From Diospyros lotus (Eukaryota > Streptophyta > Magnoliopsida > Ericales > Ebenaceae): a stretch of 64,000 nt of DNA. The translations under genes and the position numbers were made by a program. Numbering within the stretch: position 1 is the stretch's first letter; the number at the start of each line of letters is the position of its first letter. The notes under the pieces were generated by a model. The model was not told the DNA's origin. It saw nothing but the letters and a program-made list of their open reading frames with translations, and did no database searches. Positions 20,861-32,994 of this stretch are shown here, one piece after another. The DNA is taken from the NCBI RefSeq assembly GCF_014633365.1, contig NC_068343.1, positions 24,273,307 to 24,337,306 on the forward strand, given 5' to 3'.

Positions 20861-23463
20861 TAAAATAATTTAAAAATACTAAAATGACAACGTTTTGGTG
20901 TTTCCATGCATTAGAGACTTAGTGAAGCAACGATATCCAATAAAGTTTGAATGCATTACAGACTTAGTCAAGCAACGATATCCAATAAAGTTCGAAAATT
21001 TAAAGAAATGTTAAGATTTAATAAATTTTAATATTTAATAAATTAACGAGAAATTGACATATTTCTTGGGTTTAAAAATTTATTAGATTTCTCGATCACT
21101 ATATATTAGATGTTAATTTTTAATTAATCTATTAAATATTAAAATTAATTATTAATTATTAATTTTATTAAAATAATTCATCTCATATTTACTAAATTCT
21201 AATAAGATAATTTTTCAATACTTTTTTCCACCGTACTCTCATTTTTGCTTGACCACAATAAAAAAATTAGGAGCGCAAGTGTAAAAAGAGAGTAATGCAA
21301 GATTAAAATAAATGAGAATGGTACAAGATTAAAATAGGAATACCATAAAACTAAAATGATAACACTACAATAATAAAATAAAAGTATCGTAAGATTAAAA
21401 TAAAAACATCACAAAACTAAAATGAAAGTACGACGAGGCTAAATAAAAGCACAACAACACTAAAATTAGACCACTGCAAAACTTAAATGGTAATACCCTA
21501 AGAGTGCGTTTGATTGTAAGTATGGAATTTGCATAGAAAAAAATATTTTTTAAGAAATTGAATTGTTTAGAATTAAATTAAAAAAAAATGCTAATTAAAG
21601 ATATTTGGTTGGTTTAATTTTCTATCTAAAAATTGTAATATTTTTTCAACTTTTGATATTTGATTGTCATTGAATTCCTAGATATTGCCTAAAAATAAAA
21701 ATCAAATATATTATACAAAATATTCCAAAAATCAAATATATATGTACAGAAATATACATATAGCTTGAGGATGAAGGAATCATCGCTGCCATCACCACTG
21801 TCACTGGCCACTCATCGTCACTCTCACTCGCCTTTTCATCGCGCTTCCCATTCTCCTTGCGACCATTCTCCTTGCGACCGCCATCACTGACCGCTCACTA
21901 TCACTCTTGCTCGTTGCCTCTCAATTGCCCTCTCGTCGCGCTTCCCCTATTTCTCGCAAGTACTGGCCGCGCTTCCTCTCTTCTTTTCCTTCACGCTTCC
22001 GCTTTCTTCTTCTTCTTCAATTCTCTGGATTTTTTTTCCAAGCCCCCCTAAGAATTAGTTTTCCAGCAAGAGTAAGAATTAATTTTCCAACAAGAGTAAG
22101 AATTGGTCATCATGTGACTAAAAGTGAGAATTTAAATTATTTGAAAAATATAACTTATCAAACATTACTAAAATTAAGATTTACATAAAAAATATTATTT
22201 TTCATAAAAAATATGAACAATCAATGTGGTGGACAAACAGTAAAATGGATTACAACAAGTGTAAGATGATAGTACGACGAGTGTCATATGGCAACATTGG
22301 ACCACTAAAATATATTTTATTCATATGTGCTATATAACCTAATAATAGATAATATATATATTATGTAATATATGTACTATATGTCATAGATCTAGCGCAT
22401 AGATTATAACATACAATTATTATTAAATCATAAAATTCTTTAAATTAATACACGTGCAAATAAAAATTATTAATTAAATCATAACTGCCATACTATTCCT
22501 AATATGTAGTGTTACCTATTTCGCAAGACAATTACGCTTGTTATCTTAAAATTACATTCAGATTTCTTAAATAAGTATTTTTTTATTTTTTCAATTTTCA
22601 TTATTCGAAGAACAAATTTAAAAGAACTTGTAAAGTTTTATAAATCAAAAAACTATTTAAAAGACTTCAAATGAATAAATAAAATAATAAATTCATGTCA
22701 TCTAATGAAATTATAACTGTTATTGTCAAGATATAACAATAAATTTATTTGATTGAAAAGATTGTCGTCAAGTTAGCTGAATCTACAAGAAAAAAAATAG
22801 TCAAAGGACGTGAAAAAATTTATGCGCAAACACTCCGATTCTTAAATCAAACATTGAACATAATGAAAATCATATTGAAATCAGTATTAGAGACTTACTT
22901 TTTTAAAATGAGTGTCTGTTTATTTATTAAGGAATATGGAGTAATCCTAAGTAGGCTAGAATTAAAATTCTTACAGATAACGTGTTAAGCCAAATTGTTC
23001 CAATCAACCTATTGTATATTTTGATATTTAACAAAACATAATTTTAGTAAAACTATTTTTGGTATTTTTAAATCCCCTAATGGATTTTTGATATGTCTTA
23101 TGCTGAAAAATATATTTTAAGTATTATAGTTTTTTTATATATCAAAATGAATCAAGAAATGTTATTTTTCTAAGTTTGGAAGATTATCGCATTATAAGCA
23201 AACACATAAGAAAATGTTTTTATTTGAATTCTATCTCCTGGTATTTTGATAGCTAATATTCATTGTTTTTAAAATAATTTTTTTTAAGAAATAGAAGGAA
23301 TATATTTTGGGGGTGGTAAAATCGCTAAATCTTGAATTTGTACTAAAACTAAAATTCTATTTTCTTATTGTTATGAATTTTGATTTTTTAGATATTTTTA
23401 TTGAATTCAAATGGGGAGTACTTTCTTATTTTACATTTATGTATTAATGTAAATATGTTGTAA
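20861..23463. other. AT-rich sequence between the two copia LTRs
   Basis: No coding potential. 21270-21490 is a degenerate repeat of about 24 bp ('aagattaaaataaaagta'-like). 21500-21515 reads GAGTGCGTTTGATTG, a phrase typical of plant hAT/MITE ends, but no partner end was found. It is not the interior of a copia element: no PBS, protease, integrase or RT. Confidence 0.45.
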
Positions 23464-24465
23464 TGTATACATGCTATTGATTGTATCATTAAACAAATCT
23501 ATTTTTTTTTTGAAAATCTGGATTGAGAGTCGACTCCCGGTGAGGGACAGTCGACTGTGGGTTTTGCAGAGTCGAGGTAGCCGAGAGTAAGTTATGCAAA
23601 GTTGACCTGACATCATTGGTGTATTTCGAAGAGTCGGTTCTAACAATGGAGAAGTTAACTCTTGTCTAACTAGAGTCGATTCCCAATTAAAATGGAAGTC
23701 GACTCCTGTTTCAGGAAAGTCAACTCCTTGAATCTAACAGTTGGATTTTTCTAACTGTTACAGATCCGTTGGAAGCTCAAGTATATATATTGAGAAGAGT
23801 TTTTGGAAGAAGACTAATGCTCTATCAAGTCCTACATCTTGAAAGCACACCCAAGCTCTCAAGCAGCCATTTCAAGCAATCCAAGACTCAAGCTTAAAGT
23901 TAAATCTTTGGAGCCCAAGGCAAATGAGATATTCTCTCCATGTGTGGTAAAAATTGTATCATTATATTTGTTCATTTTCCTTGTATATTTTTCATTGTAC
24001 TTATATCTATATTTGTCCAAGATTATTGGACTTAGGATTGCATTGTAACCACTTTAATTGTGGATTGTGAGTGGCCTCCTAGAGCCCAAGTAATCTAGGT
24101 GTATTGTTGTATTAGTTTTCGGGGTGAGCTAAGGAGAAAACCTTGGTGTGGTGTAAAAGTTTCCTAGGCAAATTTATTGAAAAACCTAGGTGCGGTTATA
24201 GTGGAACCTCAAGTGCCGGGTTGACCTTGAGAGAGTGGATGTAGGTGTTGGAGATATCGAACCACTATATATCTTGTGTTAATATTATAGTTGTTTGTGT
24301 ATTTATATTTCTATCACTCCCAAACAATATATATATTTATAATTAGTATTTTCTTTGTATAAGAGAAGTTTAAGAGTTTTTAAAAAGGAAGAATTTGGTT
24401 TAATAAGTTTTTATCACTCAATTCACCCCCATCTTGAGTGGTCATTATGAGTCAAGGGACCAACA
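23464..24465 (+). mobile_element. Copia-type (SIRE/Maximus-like) LTR, copy 2
   Basis: About 1002 bp with the same plan as copy 1: TGTATACATG, GTCGAC array (23525-23730), TATATATA at 23782, the 'tagttttcggggtgag' leader and 'attcacccccatcttgag...gggaccaaca'. Divergence from copy 1 is considerable (many substitutions and indels), so the two are separate old insertions of one family. Confidence 0.7.
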
Positions 24466-24507
24466 TAACGTTTATCTTGACATTTTAAAACTCGTTAGCA
24501 TTAGGAT

Positions 24508-24550
24508 TGTTAGGATTCAAAATTTTCCTCAATTTTTTTTTTTTACCATA
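24508..24550 (-). mobile_element. Decayed gypsy LTR fragment (family also at 34523), left piece
   Basis: 'TGTTAGGATTC...ttttcctcaat...ttttttacca' corresponds to 34523-34563 (TGTTAAGGTCTGAAATTTTCC...). It is continued at 27304 after the solo LTR. Confidence 0.6.
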
Positions 24551-27303
24551 TGTAATACTCGGGGATAAAAATGATATTTGATAAAGGGCATAAATGGAAT
24601 TTTGGAAAAAAATAAGACTATAGGGTACACTAATGCAGCTTTGGACGACCAAATTAGTCAGAGGGAGTACCCCAGACCCTAGATAGCCAAGGAAAATGAT
24701 ATAGTATCGATGAGTGATTTAAATTATGATTTTTAGTGATAAAAGAAATGAGATCGAGAACAGTTTTCGGTATAGCAAAAATACAGCTGCCAATTAGGTC
24801 GTATTACTGAATTGTTATAGACGATACCTGAAAAATCAACGGAGTGTGTCTAGGACTAATATTTGATGTATAGAACAACCCTTAAGTGGTTTCAGGTTGA
24901 ATCGAGTGGATTTGAGGTCAAATCAATCAATCGGGCCTAAGTGTAATTTTCTAAAATTGCCCGAGGGAGGTCAAAACGATAATTTTTCAGAAGTTTCAAA
25001 GGAGAAATGAGAAGTACTAATCTTGAGGGTCTTAGTGATGGTGTTGGAAAGATCAGGGGTTTGAGGATAAGGGCCAAAATGTAAAAGGAAGTTTAAGGGG
25101 GGCTAAACTGCAATTTTCAAAAAATTGCTCAGAGATGGCAGATCTGGCCGCGGATTTGGCCAAAAAATTAGGTGATTTGGCAGCCTATTTTCATCAGGGC
25201 ATGGGCAAGGACGGTCTAGGAGGCGTGTGGGAAGAGTTTTGGCCAGAAATCGGCCACGTGGAGGTGGGTTTTGGCCTATAAATAGCTAAGGGTTTCGGCC
25301 GAATTTGAAGCACCAAATAACTCAGGTTTGAGGGCGAATCGAGGGAAACCAATAAGGGGCTTTTGATCCTTGAGACGAGGGGAGCATTTCTGGTGATTTT
25401 CATGAGTTTTCAAGTTAGTTCAAGGGGTTTTCGAAGGCTGGTCGAAAAGCTGGGCGGACGGTCGCGCCGCGCCTGAAATCGCCCGATCGAGGGCCTTGCC
25501 AGTGGCCTTTCGGCCTGAAAGTGGTGGCATCATGATCGATTGAAGGTGGGCTTCCAATAGGTGTGGTCGGGGTCAAATTCCGGTCGCCGGAGAAGAAAGG
25601 GCGTGTGCAATGCACGCATGGCTGCCACGCACAACACCACTAGCCCGCACGTGAGGGCGTGTGGAGGCTCAAGTATTTTTGAATTTTTTTTATTATTTTG
25701 ATAAAAATAAATTAGGAATTATGGTGGAAGAAAATTATGAAAAATGTTGAAAAAAATGGTTATTTTATAATTTCCATGGGAAATAAGGCTTATGAAAAAT
25801 AGGAGGAAGTATAGAAAATTTTTTAGAAAATTCTATAAGTTAGGAAATATTTATTTATGAATTGTTGTGAAGAAAAATCGAGGAAAAACCTTGAGTAGGC
25901 ATTTATTAGAATTTTTGGGGAGAAATATAGAGGAAATAGGAAGAAAATTACGAAAATTGGGGAAAATAGATATTGATATGATTTTGAATAAACATGATGT
26001 CTAGGGTATTGTTGAAGCTCGAGGTTAAACTATAGAGCGCCTGGCATGAGAATCAAGGTCAGGCACGCAAATTGAGGCATACCGCACTTTTCAAGAAGAA
26101 TTCAAATTGCCCCTAAATGTGAGTGATTCTATCAAAAAACTCGTTTGTGGCATATGAATGGTTTACTGTGAGTGTTCATCCTCATGGCTAGGTTTATTGA
26201 TGGTTTTACAAATGATTACTTACACCTGTGTTATATTTCGTATGGTAAATTGCATACATTGAGATGTTGATTTTATGCATGTTATGATTTTTCGACATTG
26301 GTATGTTGTGTTGTCCATATGGGACGTGGGTTGTTAACCTGTGACGTAGCTCTCGAGTGTCAGCATTCGAAATGCGTGCCAAGGGTTAATGCTATGTGAC
26401 CCACTTGGGATGGGGCTGAGACGGACTTCACCCTACGGTACTCAAGTGGCGGGGCTGAGAGTGGACACCACCTCGATTGTTGGCTCAAGTGGCGGGGCTG
26501 AGAGTGGACACCACTCTAGGTTCCTTTGAGCAATAGCATTAAGGCCGAGGTGTTGTGGATTTCGGGGATAGTGTTGATGTGACACTCTTGGGGCTAGAGT
26601 TGCGTTGGGTTTTGGAATGCTTTTGAGTAGAAACGTAAAGCCTAACAATGACAATGGGGTGATTCCCGAGTTCATATGTCGAGGTTGTCCCTCTTAAGCA
26701 GGATTGTGTTTTGGGTCGATGTGGTCGTGTCGCCTTTAGAGAGATTGCATTTTCCCCGGTTAGGGCTAATTGCTATGTGGGTTTCTCTTAAGCTGGGGCA
26801 TGTCGGGATTTATCAATTTTATATACAATTTTGCATATCTGCATGAAAATGTTTTTAAATTCTCACTTAGATGATTCAGCATCTAATTTGGACTATATCC
26901 CTGGAATATTCAAACATTCCAGGTGAATGCAGTGGCACCAAGGGAAAGAATGTCATCGAGATGTAGCTGCTATATTTAGTTTTCATAGGTTTTTGTCTAT
27001 GATTACGATGTTCAGAGGTTATGTAATATTTTAATATTTTCATGTGAAACATCGATTTGGTTATTGTAAAAGGAATTGTCGGTTATATATCATTGAGGTT
27101 TCGATCTTGCTTCCGCTGGTGTGATTGATAATACCTGTTTTAGTCTATTAATTATTAAATTTTGATATACTGAGAAGGTACGATCGGGATTGTCGGAAAT
27201 GACTATCATGAAGGTGTGTATGTCAAGAGGCTTGTGTTGTGTTAAAAAAAAAAATTCCCGAAATCTCGAGGTAATGCATGTTTTGGGAAAATGGGACGTT
27301 ACA
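24551..27303 (+). mobile_element. Solo LTR of a Tekay/Del-like gypsy element
   Basis: 2753 bp, TGTAATACTCGG to GGGACGTTACA, with perfect 5-bp TSD CCATA (24546-24550 and 27304-27308). Plus-sense TATAAATA at 25277. GC-rich leader about 25400-25670. Two 43-bp tandem units (26441, 26484) and a weaker third upstream; hairpin TTAGATG...CATCTAA at 26867-26886; palindrome CTGGAAT...ATTCCAG at 26901-26922. No internal domain remains, so it is a product of LTR-LTR recombination. Confidence 0.92.
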
Positions 27304-27830
27304 CCATAGCTCCAATAAAACCAATCACATCTTTTCATTAATCAACGGAACCCATTATACATATTATTAACATCATCATTTATATTACATTCACTTTATG
27401 GCTTAAACACCCATACATCTAATACAAAGGGCCATTAAAATTTAATTACAAGATTAAAATATATCCTTCTATTCTCAAAAACACTTTCACAGATCTTTTA
27501 GTCAGGACTGCTTTGTACACACAACTACCCACAAAACTCAAGCTACATTGGCTTGCCCTCATCCATAACTTCTCTCATACCTGAAATGATACAAAACAAA
27601 TATGAACCATAAGGTCCAACAAGTATAATAGAGAATAAATGTGATTAATAATGGATGCAACAAATATAGGATTACCCACTTACACTAAGCAACCCACTGT
27701 GCCTCACAATATTATACAGTAATAGGGAAGCAGAAGGAATCAAGCTAACAAAAATAATAAGAGATGGAACCACAATAGGTTTACCTAATTACATTAAGCA
27801 CCCCTAATACGGTGCCTTATAAATATCATA
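27304..27830 (-). mobile_element. Decayed gypsy LTR fragment, continuation
   Basis: Aligns with about 34565-35080 ('ataaaaccaatcacatct', 'cccatacatctaatacaaaggg', 'acaaaactcaagctacattggcttgccctcat'). The similarity fades after about 27830. Confidence 0.65.
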
Positions 27831-27929
27831 TATATATATATATCCATAAAGGGTATTTATTTCTTATTGTCATTCTATTCAAGCACGATAATCTATCTAT
27901 ATATATATATATATCCATAAATGCCCATA

Positions 27930-28060
27930 TTTTTTTCTCACAAATAATACCGGAGCATCCTAAGGGACACATTTGAATGACTATAACCCTTATCTAATGA
28001 ACCTTGCAATTTCACCATAAGCTCCTCTTACACTTTTATTTCACGGTGGAGATTTTTATA
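27930..28060 (-). pseudogene. Fragment of gypsy reverse transcriptase
   Basis: On the minus strand the DNA corresponds to the start of gypsy RT (nucleotide pattern of the DKGFIRPS...APVLFV region) but with frame breaks and a stop. It lies directly after an LTR fragment, implying that most of the element was deleted. Confidence 0.5.
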
Positions 28061-28419
28061 TACATGACTTCCTTGGCTGCCACGCTCTGCCATGCCTATC
28101 CACAATTCGTTATGTATATCTATCTAAACACATTAATTATAGATCCCATGTGTTCTTCAAACCACTAATATTCACTAATGAAAAATCCTACTTTAAGTTC
28201 ATCACGTATGCACTGTTATAATTACCTATACTCATTAATTACAATCAAATCACATTTAACTAAGCAACCAATGACCCCAAGCAATAGATTAATCACAACT
28301 TAGTCTCTCTACTAGGAAATAACTTCCTAAATCCTCTAAGAACATATATGAGTATTCTTTTACTATCTCCACATTGTTTACCATTTTCTATAGCTTTTCA
28401 CCAGCCATCACATGTATCG
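28061..28419. other. Unassigned AT-rich remnant
   Basis: No gene; probably more of the decayed gypsy element. Its last five bases TATCG (28415-28419) would be the left target-site copy of the Cassandra insertion. Confidence 0.3.
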
Positions 28420-28947
28420 TGTAATATCCCGAGAGCCCAGAGAAGTTAGTATATATCGAAAATAGTGTAAGAAATCAAACAACTCCAGCTGGATACCTTT
28501 TGGGCTGAATGTTGGCAAAGAACTCCTAAGTTAAGCGTGCTTAACCTGGGGTAATCTAAGAATGGGTGATTCCCCTGGGAAGTTTGCGTAGGCCCATCAG
28601 GGTAAGTTGTTCCGGTCCTTTCTATCGCTCGATCAGGTCGTTACAGGTGGTATCAGAGCCGACTCTCGAGCCTCTGAGTGCGGTGGTGGGGCAAACCTCA
28701 GCGAGGAGGCTGAGTCCCGAGGGGTGTGTGTGTAGGCCCCTATGGGGGGTGCGTGTAGGCACCTTAGGCGAATCCCACATCGGCCATGCAAGGGGGGAGA
28801 TCTGGGACCGGTTGTAAGGTCGCATAACGAGGACGTCATGTGCTTAAGGGGGGGGGGAGAATGTAATACCCCGAGAGCCCAGAGAAGTTAGTATATATCG
28901 AGGATAATGTAAGAAAGGAAACAACTCCACCTGGATACCTTTTGGGC
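28420..28947 (+). mobile_element. Cassandra-type TRIM retrotransposon, 3' LTR truncated
   Basis: Full 5' LTR 28420-28645 (TGTAATATCCCG to GGTCGTTACA, 226 bp), PBS 28648-28660 (TGGTATCAGAGCC, initiator tRNA-Met), a 216-bp non-coding interior, polypurine tract 28846-28861, and the first 86 bp of the 3' LTR (28862-28947). The LTR carries a 5S-rRNA-derived segment, the hallmark of Cassandra. The 3' LTR stops exactly after 'ttttgggc' and its remainder is not found in the window. Non-autonomous by nature. Confidence 0.9.
28508..28612 (+). other. 5S rRNA-derived segment in Cassandra LTR
   Basis: AAGTTAAGCGTGCTT (28527-28541) matches the 5S A-box region and GAATGGGTGATTCCCCTGGG (28560-28579), followed by AAGT, matches the C-box region with few changes, at nearly the natural spacing. 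It is not a functional 5S gene: the 5' and 3' stem sequences of 5S rRNA are not present. Confidence 0.85.
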
Positions 28948-30199
28948 ATCTGGCATTTATCATTATGGAACTAATGATATAATTCTTGCAACATGTAATA
29001 AAATATGTTTTCATATTTTAAGGTCATATCTTCATTCATACCTCTCCAATCATTAATATGATGAGTCCCTAGATTTCCTATTGAAGGTCTTATTCTTAAG
29101 TGTTAAGAATATGTGACAATTAACCTTTGTAATAAGGATATCTTAATGATAATTCCCAATCCTTAGACTTCTCAGAAATGGACCATGATTAGTCGAGTAC
29201 GAACTAGCACATGGGATACTACATTTGATTAGTATGAGATGCTATTGATAAATGATAGTGAGTCACATGCCATAATCCATAAAGATGGATGTGATATACA
29301 TGTGGGTAGATGCTAGTGGAACATCTACTGAATGTGACGCACATGATAGATCATATGGATGAGAGGATCTATGATCTATCACAGGCTTCAATTGTGTTAC
29401 TAGTTCTTAGATCGAAGGTAACACAGTTGTCTTGTGTGTCGGTACTAGAGATTTGCCATTGCTAAGAACCATCCGATTACCAGGTGAGAGATGTACTGTG
29501 TGGTCCCTGTGTAGTGACATATGGAGGCACGTGATTGCTAATGGGATCCATCGACCTTCGGCGTGAAGTGAACATCCTATGTGATCAGTGGTGGTCTTGA
29601 TTGTAGAAACCCTTGGGTACACTTGATTGAAAAGTGTTCCAATGTTGGAAGGAGTTCCGATGTGTCATCTCAACCTCACCACACTAATTTTGACATAGTT
29701 ATTGAGTTAGTGAGTTTGATTAGTCCATGACTTTCACTCGATTAGGATGATAATAGATGGAAGGATTATAGGGCATGGGAATTGGATGGAAGCCCAAATA
29801 GGTTCTATTCTAAAGTAAGATTTCATTACTGGTAGGATCGCCTTGACATAATGCTAGTTGTTACTTAGGGACTTTCGGGGTACTTCGAGGAGATGCAAAG
29901 ATCCTCGTTGTAGACCAAAAGGAGTTTGGTCAATGTTAAAGTGGTTGACATTTCTTGATTGCTACTTAGTAGTGAACCTAGAAGGTCACACGCATATCCG
30001 GGTGTGATAGTTGATTAAGCGATTAAGGCTGAAATCGTCATTAAGAGTTAATGACATTTATCATTAAGAGTTAACAGATCGGGTTTAATGATCAAATAAA
30101 TGAGGAGCAAATGTTAAGAGTTGACAAGCATGCTGTTAAGAGTTAACGAGGGCCTCAGTTTCATCATGGCATGGTGAAAGGGTTATTAAGTGTTAATGG
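28948..30199 (+). repeat. Unclassified LTR-like repeat, left part
   Basis: Continues at 32995 (see TSD of the inserted LTR). No coding region. It contains five near-copies of TTAAGAGTTAA at 30041-30195, placed like the short-motif arrays upstream of TATA in the copia LTRs of this window. A TATA box on the same strand lies in the right part (33309). Confidence 0.45.
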
Positions 30200-32994
30200 T
30201 GATACAAACGTAGCAATGGCACCACAACCCAAGAGGGGGGGTGAATTGGGTCATTTAAAAATTTAACTTAAGTTTATGAAATTCTTTGATTAAATACGAT
30301 GTAAAATAAATTGAGAATGAATATCAAAATCTAATGTTAAATGAAATGAAAAGTGAAAGCTACAACAAGAGACAACAATTTATAGTGGTTCAGCTTTCCA
30401 AGCCTAGTCCATTACCTTAACTTCTCACTAAGGATTTTGCAAACAAATCTCTATAAAATCCCATACTTAATCAAGCAGGTCCTCTAGTCTAAGACTAGGA
30501 AGAGATAAAACCCTCTTACACACGTAGGCCCTTTAGCTACAGCTAGGTAAAACTCAATACAATGAGATAAGGGAATCTAAGAGTGAAAACTCTTAGTTAC
30601 AAATTCTCTCTATAGAAAATAAGAGACTTGAAATGAATATTACAATTTAGGAACAAAGCCTCTAGAAAATAATAACAGAGAGAATGAAATTTAAAGCTTA
30701 AGTATGACTTGAATGCTCGGTAGTTAGGCAATGAATGTTCTTAGTAGCCTTCAATGTTCCTTCAAACACCTATTTATAGTTGATGGTGGAAAAATCCAAA
30801 AATCGGATTGTTGGGGTGGTTGAGCGAGCATTTAATCTGCCAAACTATTGATAGACAAATTGGTTAATTAGTTGATAGATATGAAATATAATTTTGAGAC
30901 ATAGTTGACATATAAACAATTTGTTAGTCGACAAAGCAATAGGCTTAGTTGACAAAGCAAAGAGCTTAGTCGATATCAACACAAGTTAGTCGACAGAGCC
31001 AAGGCCTTAGTCGACAGAACAAGGTAAGAAATAATTTAGGCATACAGATAGTCGATAGCACTATGACATAGTCAACAAAATGAAAATAATTTGAAAACCA
31101 GACTTACTGTTAGTCGACAAAGACAAGGCCTTCAGCCGACAGAGACAAATTCCAAAACACTGATAGTCGACATAATGCATTACTTAGTCGATAGATGTTA
31201 TTTAAAAAATAAATCCTTTGTCAACAGATTTAAAGAAAAACTTTAGATATTTGATTTCCAAATACTTGAAACAATTTCAAGATAACTTAAACTAATTTCA
31301 ACTCACGAAATCATTTAATCCCTGGTGTGCTGTCGTAGGTACCAAAAATAAAACCTATACTCCTAAAAATATATGTAGTAGTGCGAGTAAAGATCGTTCC
31401 CACGAAGAGTATCTAGCATAGTTTTATGCTATGTGAACACTGATTGAGAGGCTTGAGTATAACGAAATCAATTTTAAGAATAACAACTAATCAATCAAAT
31501 TAAAATATCGAAATTAGTTAAAAGAACAAACCTTAGTCTAAGTCAACATCCACCATCGGAATCTTACATTTGATCATCAATACAAATATATATCAATTCA
31601 CACTCTAAATATTCACCGTTAGAATTATTTTCTTATCTCTCCTTAATCATAGTTAATTAGAAAATAAGCGATCTAATCAACCCTAACTATTAAATAACCC
31701 AAGACAAGCGCTAAATGTTTAATCTAATAGCAGCTTTACGAGTTAGAGAGATCGATAAAACTAAACAACATAAGCACAAGTGGTTGCATTTAATTTAGTC
31801 GAGTGTTCTTCCTAAGATCTAATAATTTCTGACGCAGCAAATCATTAAATCTCAGTTGCTTCACAAATTAGAGGGATCAAACAATTACGGATTTAATATC
31901 TAATTTAGCAGTAGATTGCAACGAATAATAAACTAGTAGGTCTCCTAGTAATTAAATGAAACAATTATGAAGATAAATACAAAAGAACATCCGATATTTA
32001 AAACATAAATAGAATGATAAAAACAAATTAAATCTCACAGCTCTTTATTGATTCCGAGGCTTCCGTTTCCTTAAATCAAGTATAAAAACTTAGCCACATA
32101 TGTCCATGGATTAAAACTCAAAAAAAAAATAATAAAAATAAAAAGAAAGAGAACTTCCGTGCCCCTCCTATGCGTCGTCCCTGTACGCTGCTTGCTGCCT
32201 CCGTTCCCCCTCATTCTGAAAGCCTTCATGACTATATATAATGGCATATGCGTAGAACCCTATCTCTAATTGCTCCATGGCTCCACATCAATTGCAATTG
32301 GACTTGCACGCAGCTTCCTTTTGGGCTTCAACTTCCTTCTTCCAATTAACCTTTCCACTTTATAATATAATAAATATGTGGACCCCCAATTTCTCCATCA
32401 TATATTCAGCTGCTTCTTGGACTTTAAGTTCTCACGGATGCTGCTTTCCAATTGGGCTTCCATAATTAATATATAAAGCATGCGCATGGCCCATTATTCA
32501 TGAATTTATTTTCCAACTATGCAATTACAGAAACTTTAACCCAGATTTCGACCTTGATGAAGACAGAATCTCTGAAAACTCAAAATATGAAAGCTGTAGA
32601 TTGTTTTCTTAGCTTTCCGTAACATCTTCAATCATCTCAATCGGAGCTCTTACGAGAGAGTTATGCCCGAATTACAGAACAGTGTTAAAACTATCCAAAA
32701 AATACAATTAACTACGTTTTTTTCATTTAATGCCTCCTTTTGCTCCCTAAATCAAAATATAAGAATAATCAGTACATTTAGACACCAAATAAATATAAAA
32801 GACTAAACATTAAGGGAGTAAAATATAAAATTTTACATTCTTATCAATCCCTTGTCTTCATTTCTGTTGAATTTAAGTTAAGGTAAAATAAATTTGATTT
32901 TGAATGCAACTAGGCATTGAATCGTTGATTTCCATATTAATTGAAAAGTGTGTCATTATCAAAACTCTTTAACCATAAGAAGAGTAAAATGTCA
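30200..32994 (-). mobile_element. Solo LTR of a SIRE/Maximus-like copia element (split)
   Basis: TGATACAAACG at 30200 to ...TAAAATGTCA at 32994, with perfect TSD AATGG (30195-30199 and 32995-32999). Length without the inserted LTR is about 1266 bp. On minus: array of TAGTCGACA motifs (31200 to 30830), TATAAATA (complement of 30771-30780), then the LTR end whose complement reads 'ccaagaggggggg-tgaattggg' (30226-30250). The insert at 31323-32846 splits it. Confidence 0.85.
31323..32846 (-). mobile_element. Athila-type solo LTR nested in the copia LTR
   Basis: 1524 bp, TGGTGTGCTGTCG to TTCTTATCA, perfect TSD ATCCC (31318-31322 and 32847-32851). In its own sense (minus) it starts TGATAAGAATG and ends after 'cgtgggaacgatcttt' and CAGCACACCA. 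It is the same size class as the LTR at 756. Contains at 32535-32690 a block that also occurs in the unrelated LTR at 54253. Confidence 0.88.

Noticed and set aside
21857..22188. Serine/leucine-rich ORFs
   Set aside because: Pyrimidine-rich low-complexity sequence; no domain.
21500..22210. MITE starting GAGTGCGTTTGATTG
   Set aside because: No inverted partner end or target duplication could be found.
19868..24465. The two copia LTR copies as ends of one element
   Set aside because: No PBS, polypurine tract or copia domains between them and too much divergence; better seen as two separate old insertions.
28508..28612. Functional 5S rRNA gene
   Set aside because: Only the internal promoter-like part is present within the Cassandra LTR; stem sequences of 5S rRNA are missing.
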